In this document: positions 55,301-63,877 of the stretch, piece after piece
Numbering within the stretch: the stretch's first letter is position 1
How the letters are laid out: every line of letters begins with the position of its first letter
Source: Marichromatium purpuratum 984
GTDB taxonomy: Bacteria > Pseudomonadota > Gammaproteobacteria > Chromatiales > Chromatiaceae
Reading direction: 5' to 3'
Length of the DNA: 64,000 nt
Assembly (NCBI RefSeq): GCF_000224005.2
Contig: NZ_CP007031.1
Span: 607,501 to 671,500, forward strand
Notes under the pieces: model-generated
The model's database searches: none
The model's input: only the letters and a program-made list of their open reading frames with translations
Told to the model about the DNA's origin: nothing
Made by a program: the position numbers and the translations under genes

Positions 55301-56983
55301 GCGCTGGTGCGTGCGCAGCCGCTCGACCTGGTCGCTGCAGTGGTGCCCAGCGATCCCCGGGCCGAGGCCCCGGCGGAGTTCGCCGAGCGCCTGCGGCGGG
55401 AACTCGGCGAGCTGCTGCCCGGCTACATGATCCCGGTGGCCCTGGAGGTGTTGCCGCAGATCCCCCTGAGTCGCAACGGCAAGGTCGATCGCAAGGCGCT
55501 GGCCGAGCACTTCCAAGGCGCGACGCCCCGCGAGACGGATTTCGAGCCGCCGCTGGACGACCCGCTCGAGCAGCGTCTGGCACAGGTCTGGCGGGAGCTG
55601 ACCGAGGCCGAGCGGGTCTCGCGCGACGACGACTTCTTCATGATCGGAGGTTCGAGCCTCAGCGCGGTGGGGCTGCTCAACTGGCTGATGGAGGAGGGGT
55701 TCGGGGTCAATATCGACCTGATCTTCAATCACTCCGTCTTCCGCGACATGGTTGAGGCCTTGCGTCATGCCTCGGACGCCGAGGAGCGCTTCCGCGAGGA
55801 GATCGACCTCGAGGCGCTGGCGACACATGCCATGCGTCATCTCGATGCGGCACGACCGGAGCGAGCCACTGACGGGCCGACCGAGATCTTCATGACCGGC
55901 GCGACCGGTTATCTGGGGGTCTATGTGCTGCGTCGGCTGCTGCGCGACAGCGACAACCGGCTCAATTGCCTGGTCCGGTGCCGTGATCCGCAGGACGGGT
56001 TGCAACGCATCCGTCAGGTCGCCGAGGAGAAGGGCGTCGAGCTGGAACTCGATCCCGAGCGGGTGCGTATCCTGCCCGGCGACCTGACTGCCGATCGCTT
56101 CGGCCTGTCCGACGCGGTCTATGCCGAGCTGGCCGAGCGGATCGACAAGGTGGTGCACGTGGCGGCACTGATCAGCCTGATCGCGCCGCTCTCGCGGCTC
56201 TACCCGATCAACGTCAAGGGTTCGGCGAACGCGATCGAGCTGGCCTGCACCGGGCGGCGCAAACCGATCCACTACATGTCGACCATCGGTGTTCACTATC
56301 GCCTGCCCTATGGCGAGGAGGAGCCGCCGATCCCGGAGGCGACCGGCCCGGACGCGCCCTGGCACAAGCCGGAGTTGACCTACGAGCACACCAAGTACAT
56401 GGCCGAGCAGCTCTTCCACATGGCGCGCCAGCGCGGCGTGTCGGTGAACATCTTCCGCTCCGGCGCGATCACCTGGGACAGCGAGCAGGAACGGCCCTTC
56501 ATCAACGACGACGCCTTCGTCAAGTTCTTCCGCACCTGCTCGAGTGTCAATGCCTACCCAGAGGCATCGATCCTCATCAGTGTCACCCCGGTGAACCTGG
56601 TGGCCGAGTACATCGGCATGCTGGTCGGGCGTGAGATCGGCGGTACGGGGCAGAACTACCATCTGGTCTCCGAACGCAGTCTGGGCGGCAACCAGATCTA
56701 CCGCTGGTTCAACGAGCTGGGGTGCGAGTTCGCCGCGCTCGACTTCGAGCGCTGGAACCAGCGTCTCGACGACAGCTTCGGTCGCGGCTTCATCAACCGC
56801 TATTTCCGTCACGGCATCAGTCAGGGGGGACACCACCAGTACCGTATCGACAACCTGCGCGAGGTGCTCGTCGCGCAGGGGCGAGATCCGCACCGGGTCG
56901 AGCGCGACTACTTCCTGCCGCTGCTCGAGCATTTCGGATCGCTGAAGGGCGCGGAGCGGGGGGGCGCATGTCAATCGACCTGA
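52385..56983 (+). CDS. Nonribosomal peptide synthetase, terminal module: docking-Cy-A-PCP-reductase
   Basis: A 1532-residue protein with its start overlapping the previous stop and a GAAGGA site. Residues 6-55 (LVSDLIDELGGAGILLWEE, then LRFKAPAGALDERRRAAI) are a TubC-type N-terminal docking domain. Cy4 (about 72-510) has DLLIADFAS, the intact DxxxxDxxS motif. The A domain (about 540-1040) has VLYTSGTTGRPKGVML, SLGGPTEISVT and LYRTGDICRY; its sequence is distinct from A1-A3. A PCP follows (MIGGSSLSAVGLL). From about residue 1170 is a thioester reductase domain with FMTGATGYLGVYVLRRLL (NADPH site) and YEHTK (YxxxK). Reductive release as an aldehyde or alcohol is expected. Confidence 0.92.
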   Translation: MNDQNRLVSDLIDELGGAGILLWEEAGQLRFKAPAGALDERRRAAIKSNREAIIAYLAGGEEALGATSPERYEPFPLTDLQLAYIVGRRDNYDLGGVGCHNYLELDLPPLDPQRLERAWHELIERHDMLRAVIGSDGTQRVLRNVSLPPLRCDDRRGASAEVFEQAVLASRDEMAFRRYDAERWPLYELRLTLGDERSILHYSTDLLIADFASIQLLLAELGERYEHPERALPPLSLTFRDLVTGERARGEQADTQARRRAHREYWMQRLPELPDAPELPLLPATVRGKVEGASFERFGFDLPAADWQAFCASATRHQLTPTAAVMAVFTEVLRRWSRREDFCINLTLLNRPAQAPEARRVVGDFIAINVLEVRGDSGATFLDRARAVQERLWQDMAHADFSGIEVLRELSRQQRENRLIPVVFTSTLGVSGDELPRNAFMHDAKLNYGITQTPQVWLDCQATERRGALHVDWDVRRGIFPAGVIEQAFAAFGEVVSRLAREEAAWGAERPVALPESTRLQREQINHERDAPLPRGYLHGGFCRRALEAPQHPALLCGARGWSYRELADWALDLAERLQAAGCVAGEPVALCLDKGPAQVAAVLGTLLADAAYVPIDVTQPSERRARILADVGARVVVTDAARAVDAWPEAVVVVAMGEPGEARAEAARRAALEAAIARGEACDTASRLAYVLYTSGTTGRPKGVMLTHQGVLNTIVGFNRQFGLHAEDRALGLVNYSFDLSVLDLFCTFTAGATLVLPEGQWRSDPASWVAAIERHKATVWNSVPAHMQMLLASLSHASDLSSLRLGFVSGDWIPVTLPEQVRRRLPGLQLNSLGGPTEISVTCIHHRIDEVPEGATSIPYGSPFSNHRLYVLDRRLESCPDWVAGEMYVGGPGVALGFANDPERTAQRFITHPRSGERLYRTGDICRYRGDGVIEILGREDNQVKIRGHRIELGDVEAALGEIDGVARGVALVRAQPLDLVAAVVPSDPRAEAPAEFAERLRRELGELLPGYMIPVALEVLPQIPLSRNGKVDRKALAEHFQGATPRETDFEPPLDDPLEQRLAQVWRELTEAERVSRDDDFFMIGGSSLSAVGLLNWLMEEGFGVNIDLIFNHSVFRDMVEALRHASDAEERFREEIDLEALATHAMRHLDAARPERATDGPTEIFMTGATGYLGVYVLRRLLRDSDNRLNCLVRCRDPQDGLQRIRQVAEEKGVELELDPERVRILPGDLTADRFGLSDAVYAELAERIDKVVHVAALISLIAPLSRLYPINVKGSANAIELACTGRRKPIHYMSTIGVHYRLPYGEEEPPIPEATGPDAPWHKPELTYEHTKYMAEQLFHMARQRGVSVNIFRSGAITWDSEQERPFINDDAFVKFFRTCSSVNAYPEASILISVTPVNLVAEYIGMLVGREIGGTGQNYHLVSERSLGGNQIYRWFNELGCEFAALDFERWNQRLDDSFGRGFINRYFRHGISQGGHHQYRIDNLREVLVAQGRDPHRVERDYFLPLLEHFGSLKGAERGGACQST

Positions 56984-57792
56984 CGTACGCCACGCGACCG
57001 TCGGCGGGCGCGCGTCGACGCGCCTGGTTCCGGGTCTTCCAGCCGGCCCCGAGTGCCGGGTGGCGGATGTTCTGCCTGCCGCACGCCGGGGGCGCGGCCA
57101 GCTTCTTCCGTGATTGGGCGCGGGCACTGTCCGGCGTGGGGGAGTTGGTGGCCGTCCAGTACCCCGGGCGCGAGGAACGGCTCGGGGAACCCTGTGTGGA
57201 GACCATGGCGGAGCTGGTGGAGGCGCTCGGTCAGGCGCTGGTAGGCACGCCTGAACTGCTCGATCGCCCCTACCTGCTGTTCGGGCACAGCATGGGCGGG
57301 GCCGTGGCCTACGAGCTGTGCCTGTGGTTGCAGCGTCATCAGGTGCGGCTGCCGCATCAGCTGGTGCTGTCGGCCTGCGAGGGGCCGGGGCGGGGCAAGC
57401 GCACGCGGCTCCATCAGGCCGCCGATCAGGTGCTCCTGGAGGAGATCGTGCGCCTCAACCAGAACCTGCGCCCCTTGCTCGATTCGCCCGAGTTGACGGC
57501 CATGGTGCTGCCCGCGTTGCGTGCCGACTACCGCCTCATCGAGACCTACCACGAGGCGTCCGACCTCTTCCCCCGCGTGCAGGTGCCGGTGCAGGCCTGG
57601 GTCGGGCGCGAGGACGAAGAGCTGACCGAGGACGATGCGCGCGCCTGGTCGCGGGTCGCCGGCCGTGGCTTTGAACTCCATGCCTTCAGTGGTGGGCACT
57701 TCTATCCCTCGACGCAGGCTGTGGCGATGAGCGCACGGGTGACGGCCGCGCTGCCCACCTCGCCATCCTGGCGCGCGCTGGCGCTGCCCTGA
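56968..57792 (+). CDS. Type II thioesterase
   Basis: A 274-residue alpha/beta hydrolase of the GrsT/YbtT class that removes misloaded groups from carrier domains. It starts at ATG 56968, overlapping the synthetase stop by 16 bases. Motifs are FCLPHAGGAASFFRDWARAL, YPGREERLGEPCVETMAEL, the nucleophile FGHSMGGAVAYELCLWLQR and the C-terminal FSGGHFYPSTQ with the catalytic His. It completes a standard metallophore-type assembly line and is probably cotranscribed with it. Confidence 0.93.
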   Translation: MSIDLTYATRPSAGARRRAWFRVFQPAPSAGWRMFCLPHAGGAASFFRDWARALSGVGELVAVQYPGREERLGEPCVETMAELVEALGQALVGTPELLDRPYLLFGHSMGGAVAYELCLWLQRHQVRLPHQLVLSACEGPGRGKRTRLHQAADQVLLEEIVRLNQNLRPLLDSPELTAMVLPALRADYRLIETYHEASDLFPRVQVPVQAWVGREDEELTEDDARAWSRVAGRGFELHAFSGGHFYPSTQAVAMSARVTAALPTSPSWRALALP

Positions 57793-57868
57793 GTCCCGGC
57801 CGCTCGGGCGCGGTCCGTGCCGTGCGGGGCGGGCCGCAATGCATTCCCTTTTGACACTGGAGAGCTTG

Positions 57869-57952
57869 ATGGAAACTGGCAACCTGATGCGCGCCCTCGG
57901 CCGCGCGTCGTCTCGGGCGTATGGTCGTCTCGGCCGGGTGGTCGCACGATGA
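57869..57952 (+). CDS. Possible 27-residue small ORF
   Basis: ATG 57869 follows GGAGAG at a good distance and the frame ends in TGA 57950-57952, overlapping the next ATG (ATGA). The peptide is basic: METGNLMRALGRASSRAY then GRLGRVVAR. No homologue is recognised. The downstream gene has only a weak ribosome-binding site of its own, so this may be a coupling leader or a small protein. Confidence 0.4.
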   Translation: METGNLMRALGRASSRAYGRLGRVVAR

Positions 57953-59097
57953 GCAGGCGTGATGAACGGATTCTGCTACTCGGCGGCTTCGGTCGGGTGG
58001 GGCTCGAAGCGGCGCGCTATCTGCTGGAGAACAGCGAGTTGTCGCTGCTGCTGTGCGGACGGCGCGCGCGGGCGCTGCCCGAGTGGATGAGCGCCTTCGG
58101 CGCGCGCGTCGAGTCGCGCGTGCTCGACGTCGAGGACACGGCGGCGCTCGATGCCGCCTGTGCCGCCAGTCGGCTGGTGATCGCCTGTGTCGGTCCCTCG
58201 GGGCTGATCGGCGATCGCGTGGCGCTGGCCTGCAAGCGTGTCGGCGTGCCGCTGGTGGACGCCGGTGGCTACGACCCGCTGTTGCACGCCCTGGAGGCCG
58301 ATGAGCAACGGGCCGCGGCGCGCGCGCCCCTGGTGATCAACGTTGGCCTGCTGCCCGGGCTGTCGGGGATGTTCCCGCAGTGGCTGATCGAGACCCAGGC
58401 ACGGGGACGGGCCGTCGAGCGTCTCGACCTGGCCTATGTCGGGCGCGATGCCTGGACCTATCACTCGGCCTGGGACATCGTTTCCAGCCTCGGTGGTTTC
58501 GGCGAGGACCGTGGTTTCTGCTATCTGCGCGAGCAGCAGGTGGTGAGCACCCCGATGCGCCGAGCCATGTACAAGGCCACCTTCCCCGAACCCATCGGGG
58601 CCGCCACGACCATGCTGCTCTACTCGGAGGAGATCGCACGTCTGGCGCGCACGCACGCGATCACCGAGGCCCACGTCCACGGTGCCAACATCGGTCCCCG
58701 TGCGGCGCTGGTGTGCATGCTCGCCAAGATGCTCGGCTGGCACGCCTCGCGCTCCGGGATCGAGCGTGGTGCGCGCTGGCTCGTCCGTGCCTCGGCGCGC
58801 GACATGCGCAAGCTGGCTCCGGCCTACGGTATCCGTGCCCGGCTGCGCTATCGCGACGGTGCCAGCGACACGGCGCTGTTGACCCTGACCGACACCTATC
58901 GCGCCACGGGGGCGGTGATCGCCCTCACCGCCGCCGCACTGCTCGAACAGAAGACGCCCGAGCCAGGTGTGCAACTGCTGCACGAGGCGGTGCCTGCGGT
59001 GCCCTTCATGGCGCGCCTGCGCGAGCAGGGGTTGGTCGAGATCGGGCGGGAGTCGGCGGCGGGGGCCGTCGTCGCCGCCGGGGAGGTGTCGGCATGA
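57949..59097 (+). CDS. Saccharopine dehydrogenase-like oxidoreductase 1
   Basis: A 382-residue NAD(P)-binding protein. The Rossmann opening is RILLLGGFGRVGLEAARYLL. LVIACVGPSGLIGDRVALAC and VPLVDAGGYDPLLHALEADE follow the family, as does VINVGLLPGLSGMFPQWLIE. The C-terminal half has a longer substrate domain (YRATGAVIALTAAALLEQ). Such enzymes normally reduce an imine or act on an amino-acid imine, so reduction of a thiazoline intermediate is a plausible role. I start at ATG 57949 because it overlaps the upstream small frame. It overlaps the next gene by four bases. Confidence 0.8.
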   Translation: MSRRDERILLLGGFGRVGLEAARYLLENSELSLLLCGRRARALPEWMSAFGARVESRVLDVEDTAALDAACAASRLVIACVGPSGLIGDRVALACKRVGVPLVDAGGYDPLLHALEADEQRAAARAPLVINVGLLPGLSGMFPQWLIETQARGRAVERLDLAYVGRDAWTYHSAWDIVSSLGGFGEDRGFCYLREQQVVSTPMRRAMYKATFPEPIGAATTMLLYSEEIARLARTHAITEAHVHGANIGPRAALVCMLAKMLGWHASRSGIERGARWLVRASARDMRKLAPAYGIRARLRYRDGASDTALLTLTDTYRATGAVIALTAAALLEQKTPEPGVQLLHEAVPAVPFMARLREQGLVEIGRESAAGAVVAAGEVSA

Positions 59098-60992
59098 GCG
59101 CTTCGGGTGGCATCATCGTCCTCGGTGGCAGCGGCGAGAGTGGGCGACGGATCGTCGACCATCTCGCGCGGCGTTATCCGCGGCTGCGCGTGGCCAGCGC
59201 CGCGCGCCGTCCGCACGTCGTCGAGGCAGGGCCGGGGCGGCGCGAGTGCGTTCAGCTCGACCTGCGCGAGCGCGAGGCGGCGCGGGCGACCATCGCCGAG
59301 TTCGATCTCGCGATCCTCGCCATGGGGCCGACCCCGGCCTTCGGTGCCGAGGTGCATCGTCTGTGCCTGGAGGCCGGGGTCGACTGCATCGACATCAACG
59401 ACAGCCTGGCGGTCGCCGATCAGGTGTTGGCACTGCACGCGCAGGCCCGCGATCTCGGGCGCCGGGTGTTCACCGGCATGGGCTTCACGCCGGGGCTCTC
59501 CAGCCTGCTGCTCGCGCAGCTGGCGGCGCGACGTGCCTCGCCGAGCGGTCGCTACCACATCCGCAGCTGCATGGGCGCGGCCTACGGTGGCGGCGAGAGC
59601 AGTCCGCACGCGATCCTGGCGACTTTCAGCGACCACATCGAGGTGTTCGAGGGTGGTTGTCGCCGGCGTGTGCCGACCCCCTGGCGCGACGCCCAGGGAT
59701 CCTGCCCGTTCCCCGGACAGGCCGAGGCGCTCCAGACCATCCCCTTCTCCGCGCTGGAGACGGCCAGTCTGGGCTCGGGCCGCAGTCGGGTCGCCGACGG
59801 GGTCGCCGCGCTCGACGCGCGCTATCACATCCAGTACCTGAAACCGGGGTTCGCGCGTTTCATGGCACGTTTTCGCTGGAGCGAGACCACCCTCGATCGT
59901 CTGGCGCGGAAGTTCCATGCCAGCGGTCAGACGATGAAGGCGAAGAAGGACGCCGACCCGGATACCGTGCTCTGGGTCTATCCGCACGAGGCTCCGGAGC
60001 AGGGGCTGCTGGTGCAGGGCGTGATCTCCTCCTACGATCTGACCGCGCTGATGGCCTGCGCCCTGGCCGATGCCTGGCTGGCCGACGAGTTGGCCGACTA
60101 TCAGGGGGTGTACACCGTCGACCAGCTGGAGCCGGAGAGCTGGGAGCGACTGAGCGGTCATCTGGCACGCCGGGGCATCTCCAGCAAGCCCGCCGATCTG
60201 GCGGCGCTGCGTGCCCAGGGGCTCGATTTCGGCTGGGTCGAGGCGGTGGCCGGTGATGCGGTTTCCGATCTCGCACACTATGGCGCCAACTGGTACACCG
60301 CCAAGCCGGTGCATCCCAAGATGGTGCCGCTGCAGAAGCGTTTCCTGGTCGAGTCCGAGGTCTGGGCGGCGCTGCGCGGTGCGCGGCGCGGGACGCGCTG
60401 GATCACCTTCATCCTCCTCACGCTGATGCGTTGGCGGCGTCACTACCGGGCGCTGGCAGATCTGCGTGTGCGCGACGATGCCGCCACGGCGAAGCTGTGG
60501 CAGGCGGTGACCCGCGACATCGCCATGTTCACCTCCGGCTATTCGCACGCGCGCGAGGTGCTGGGGCGCGATGAAGCGCTGCGTCTGTACGGCAAGATGT
60601 TTCTGGAGACCGGGCGCATGGAGATGCGCTGGCTGTGGCCCGATGCCAGTGTCTTCGCCGCCTTCGACCAGCCCTGGCGGGCGGTGTCCGACTACTGGAT
60701 CGCCTTCCTCGCCGGTTGCGAGGCACTCGGCGTGCTGCGCTATCGCCTGCGCGAGGAGCAGGGACGGATCAGCTGCATGATCGAGTACTGCGCCTATGCC
60801 GAGATGTTCGCGCGACTCGACTGCCCGGAGCTGGCCCTGCTGGTGCGCGAGATGGAGCGCGAGGCGCTGGAGGCGATGGCCGCGCACAGCGGTCTGCGGG
60901 TGAACTGGACGAGCCACGAGGACGGTACCGCCGAGATCGTGCTGGGCGCGCCCTCGGCGGTCGTGCAGGCAGCCCCCGCCGAAGCGGTCTGA
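59094..60992 (+). CDS. Saccharopine dehydrogenase-like oxidoreductase 2 with extra C-terminal domain
   Basis: A 632-residue protein with ATG 59094 after GGGAGGTG. Residues 1-380 repeat the paralogous fold (GIIVLGGSGESGRRIVDHLA, LAILAMGPTPAFGAEVHRLC, FTGMGFTPGLSSLLLAQLAA). After about residue 420 a second helical domain follows, including FTSGYSHAREVLGRDEALRL and ISCMIEYCAYAEMFARLD. It weakly recalls the L-2-amino-thiazoline-4-carboxylate hydrolase fold, which I infer with low confidence. Its position as the last gene suggests a tailoring step on the thiazoline chain. Confidence 0.75.
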   Translation: MSASGGIIVLGGSGESGRRIVDHLARRYPRLRVASAARRPHVVEAGPGRRECVQLDLREREAARATIAEFDLAILAMGPTPAFGAEVHRLCLEAGVDCIDINDSLAVADQVLALHAQARDLGRRVFTGMGFTPGLSSLLLAQLAARRASPSGRYHIRSCMGAAYGGGESSPHAILATFSDHIEVFEGGCRRRVPTPWRDAQGSCPFPGQAEALQTIPFSALETASLGSGRSRVADGVAALDARYHIQYLKPGFARFMARFRWSETTLDRLARKFHASGQTMKAKKDADPDTVLWVYPHEAPEQGLLVQGVISSYDLTALMACALADAWLADELADYQGVYTVDQLEPESWERLSGHLARRGISSKPADLAALRAQGLDFGWVEAVAGDAVSDLAHYGANWYTAKPVHPKMVPLQKRFLVESEVWAALRGARRGTRWITFILLTLMRWRRHYRALADLRVRDDAATAKLWQAVTRDIAMFTSGYSHAREVLGRDEALRLYGKMFLETGRMEMRWLWPDASVFAAFDQPWRAVSDYWIAFLAGCEALGVLRYRLREEQGRISCMIEYCAYAEMFARLDCPELALLVREMEREALEAMAAHSGLRVNWTSHEDGTAEIVLGAPSAVVQAAPAEAV

Positions 60993-61047
60993 CGGCTGCC
61001 CGCGCGGTCCTGCCCCGCTCGACGGGTCGCAGTGCCGAGCCCTCGGG

Positions 61048-61063
61048 CGGGGCGCTCGCCCCG
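61048..61063. terminator. Possible hairpin after the peptide cluster
   Basis: CGGGGC and GCCCCG form a 6-bp stem with a GCTC loop, 56 bases after the stop of the last cluster gene. There is no T-run, so the assignment is weak. Confidence 0.3.
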
Positions 61064-61176
61064 TCGGGTGCGTGTCGGCACCTGCCCGGGTCAGGTGCTG
61101 TCCTCCCTTGTGCGCCGCTCCGTCCGGGGCGGCGTTCCGATGTCCGTCACCGTGAGCGCGCGCCTTGTCGTCCGGC

Positions 61177-61755
61177 TCAGTCGACGACCTCGACGCGGTC
61201 GCCGAGCCGCAGGCGCTCGAAGAGAAAGCGGGCATCCTGCTCGCCGACGCGCACGCAGCCGTGAGAGTCGGGATGACCGGGCAGCCAGCCCTCGTGGAGG
61301 AAGTAGTGACCGTGGAACTGGATGGCGTAGGGCATCCATGCCTGCCAGCCGAGCTGGTTGGTGTAGCGCGAGGAGACCTTGTCGGCGTCCTTGGCGAGCA
61401 CGGCGAAGCGTCCGCGTGGGGTGGGATGACCGGCGCGGCCCGATGAGATCGGGCCGCTGTGCACCGGTGCGCCGTCCTCGATGTAGGTGAAGCGCTGCTC
61501 GCCGAGCTCGATGCGGATGGCGCGCCTGGCGGCGGTGCTCGGTCCGCTCGGTGGGCCGGGATCTGTGGCTGGAGATGTCATCGGTGCTGGCGGTTCGGCC
61601 GCGAGCGTGACGGTCGCGGTCGTCACGGGCGGGACGTCGGCCGGTTCCGGCGCAGGGCGGTCGGGTGGCGCCGCGCAGCCGCTGCCGAGCAGGGCTGTGG
61701 CGAGCAGGATGGTCATGGCGGTGGCGGGATGGGCCGTGTCGCTCGGCTGCTCCAT
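61177..61755 (-). CDS. L,D-transpeptidase (YkuD family) lipoprotein
   Basis: A 192-residue periplasmic enzyme that cross-links peptidoglycan or anchors lipoprotein. The signal peptide MTILLATALLGSGCAAPP has a lipobox (GSGC). A proline/threonine-rich linker follows. The catalytic YkuD core has SGPISSGRAGHPTPRGRFAV and FHGHYFLHEG, then GHPDSHGCVRVGEQDA, the SHGCVR motif holding the nucleophile Cys. It lies downstream of draT on the same strand, 94 bases apart, with no functional link to nitrogen fixation. Confidence 0.92.
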   Translation of the reverse strand: MEQPSDTAHPATAMTILLATALLGSGCAAPPDRPAPEPADVPPVTTATVTLAAEPPAPMTSPATDPGPPSGPSTAARRAIRIELGEQRFTYIEDGAPVHSGPISSGRAGHPTPRGRFAVLAKDADKVSSRYTNQLGWQAWMPYAIQFHGHYFLHEGWLPGHPDSHGCVRVGEQDARFLFERLRLGDRVEVVD

Positions 61756-61849
61756 GGGTCGCTCCCTCGGCGTGTCCGCCCGTCTCCGGGGCCGGCGTCC
61801 GCCGGGTTGATCTGCGTCGCGCCCCTCCCTGTCCGCGCCGCCCGGCCGC

Positions 61850-62701
61850 TCATAACACCGAGATCCGCACCTCGTAGACCCCGCCGATCACCACGTACTC
61901 GTCCTCGCCCTTGAGTAGGTCGGGGAGCAGCCGGTTGTAGAAGAACACCTTGGGGCGTGGCACCTCGGTTTCGAGGATGTAGTCGCCGAACTCGTCGGCG
62001 CGCTCGCGCTCGCTGGTGAAGCTGTTGAGGTTGTTGAGCAGTACGCGATAGCGATGGCGTCCGACCCGCTCGAGGACCTCGTGTTCGTCGATGCGGTTGA
62101 TCCCGCGATAGAGCCGCAGGTGGGTGTCTGCGGGGGCTCGGCGTCCCAACTCGTACTGGCCATAGGTATAGAGCAGGTCAAGCTGGGACTCGAGCGCGTT
62201 GGTGGCGTAGAGCCCCTGGGTGCCGGCGGCGACATAGCGCAGATAGGTCTCGCTGCCGCGTCCGTGCAGCGGACCGGCGTGGTGGCGCGCGAGCAGACCG
62301 AAGCGGCTCTCCACCCAGCGCTTGAGCACCGCACCCTCGCGACCGTCGGAGTCGAACGACCAGCCGCGCACCATGCGCTGGTAGTCGGCCTTGGCGCGTC
62401 CGCGACGTCCTCGAGTGAGCCCGGCCTCCTCGGGGAGGTCGAGCAAGAAGCGCCAGCGCATGTAGTCCTGAAAGTGACGCGCGCGTGCGCGATGACCGGG
62501 GATGGCGTCGAGGTTGCGCAGCAGTGGGGTGTGGAGCGGGGCGATGCCGTCGAGTTCGAGGTCGACGGGATGGTGCTGGTAGGTGAGGCTGCCGAGGATC
62601 ACCGCCGGCAGGTTGCAGCGGTTGAGCGTGAGTCGGGCGTGTGCCGGGAGCGAGGGTGGCGGCGGGTCGGGCGTCTGGGTCGGTTGTCTGTTGCTATCCA
62701 T
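61850..62701 (-). CDS. draT: DraT, dinitrogenase reductase ADP-ribosyltransferase
   Basis: A 283-residue enzyme that transfers ADP-ribose from NAD to Arg of NifH when ammonium or darkness signals arrive. The body has LTLNRCNLPAVILGSLTYQH, HFQDYMRWRFLLDLPEE, HLRLYRGINRIDEHEVLERV and LLNNLNSFTSERERADEFGD, all DRAT-typical. It is divergent from nifH. The usual partner draG is not in the next position downstream, where an L,D-transpeptidase lies. Confidence 0.93.
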   Translation of the reverse strand: MDSNRQPTQTPDPPPPSLPAHARLTLNRCNLPAVILGSLTYQHHPVDLELDGIAPLHTPLLRNLDAIPGHRARARHFQDYMRWRFLLDLPEEAGLTRGRRGRAKADYQRMVRGWSFDSDGREGAVLKRWVESRFGLLARHHAGPLHGRGSETYLRYVAAGTQGLYATNALESQLDLLYTYGQYELGRRAPADTHLRLYRGINRIDEHEVLERVGRHRYRVLLNNLNSFTSERERADEFGDYILETEVPRPKVFFYNRLLPDLLKGEDEYVVIGGVYEVRISVL

Positions 62702-62717
62702 ACAGCCCCTGCGGCTT

Positions 62718-62733
62718 TGTCGTGGATACGACC
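62718..62733. promoter_or_regulatory. NifA-like upstream site of nifH
   Basis: TGT-CGTGGATACG-ACC, one base off TGT-N10-ACA, with near-perfect dyad GTCGT-GGAT-ACGAC. It sits 69 bases upstream of the nifH -24 element and 17 bases from the draT start. Confidence 0.6.
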
Positions 62734-62801
62734 ATCCGGCCTCTGCCCGAGGGGGGTGGTTAATCGAGCCAAATCAATGCGGTAGGTCGTTTTATCGATG
62801 T

Positions 62802-62817
62802 TGGCACGGTGGCTGCT
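62802..62817 (+). promoter_or_regulatory. Sigma-54 (-24/-12) promoter of nifH
   Basis: TGGCAC-GGTGG-CTGCT has the invariant GG and GC 10 bases apart and one mismatch at -12. It lies 64 bases before the nifH ATG. Confidence 0.88.
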
Positions 62818-62868
62818 TGAGCCTCCGTGTGGATAACGTCGTGCAACGCTCGCCAAGCGAGCCAATGA

Positions 62869-63762
<894 letters not shown>

Positions 63763-63877
63763 GCCCAGTCTCGAGCCATCGCGCGGACGCGCCGCCGTCG
63801 GCGACGTCCAGTCCCCCAGCGTTTCTCACCGCGCGACCGTCGGCGGATTGGCCGCGGCGCCGTATAGAGGACACAGC

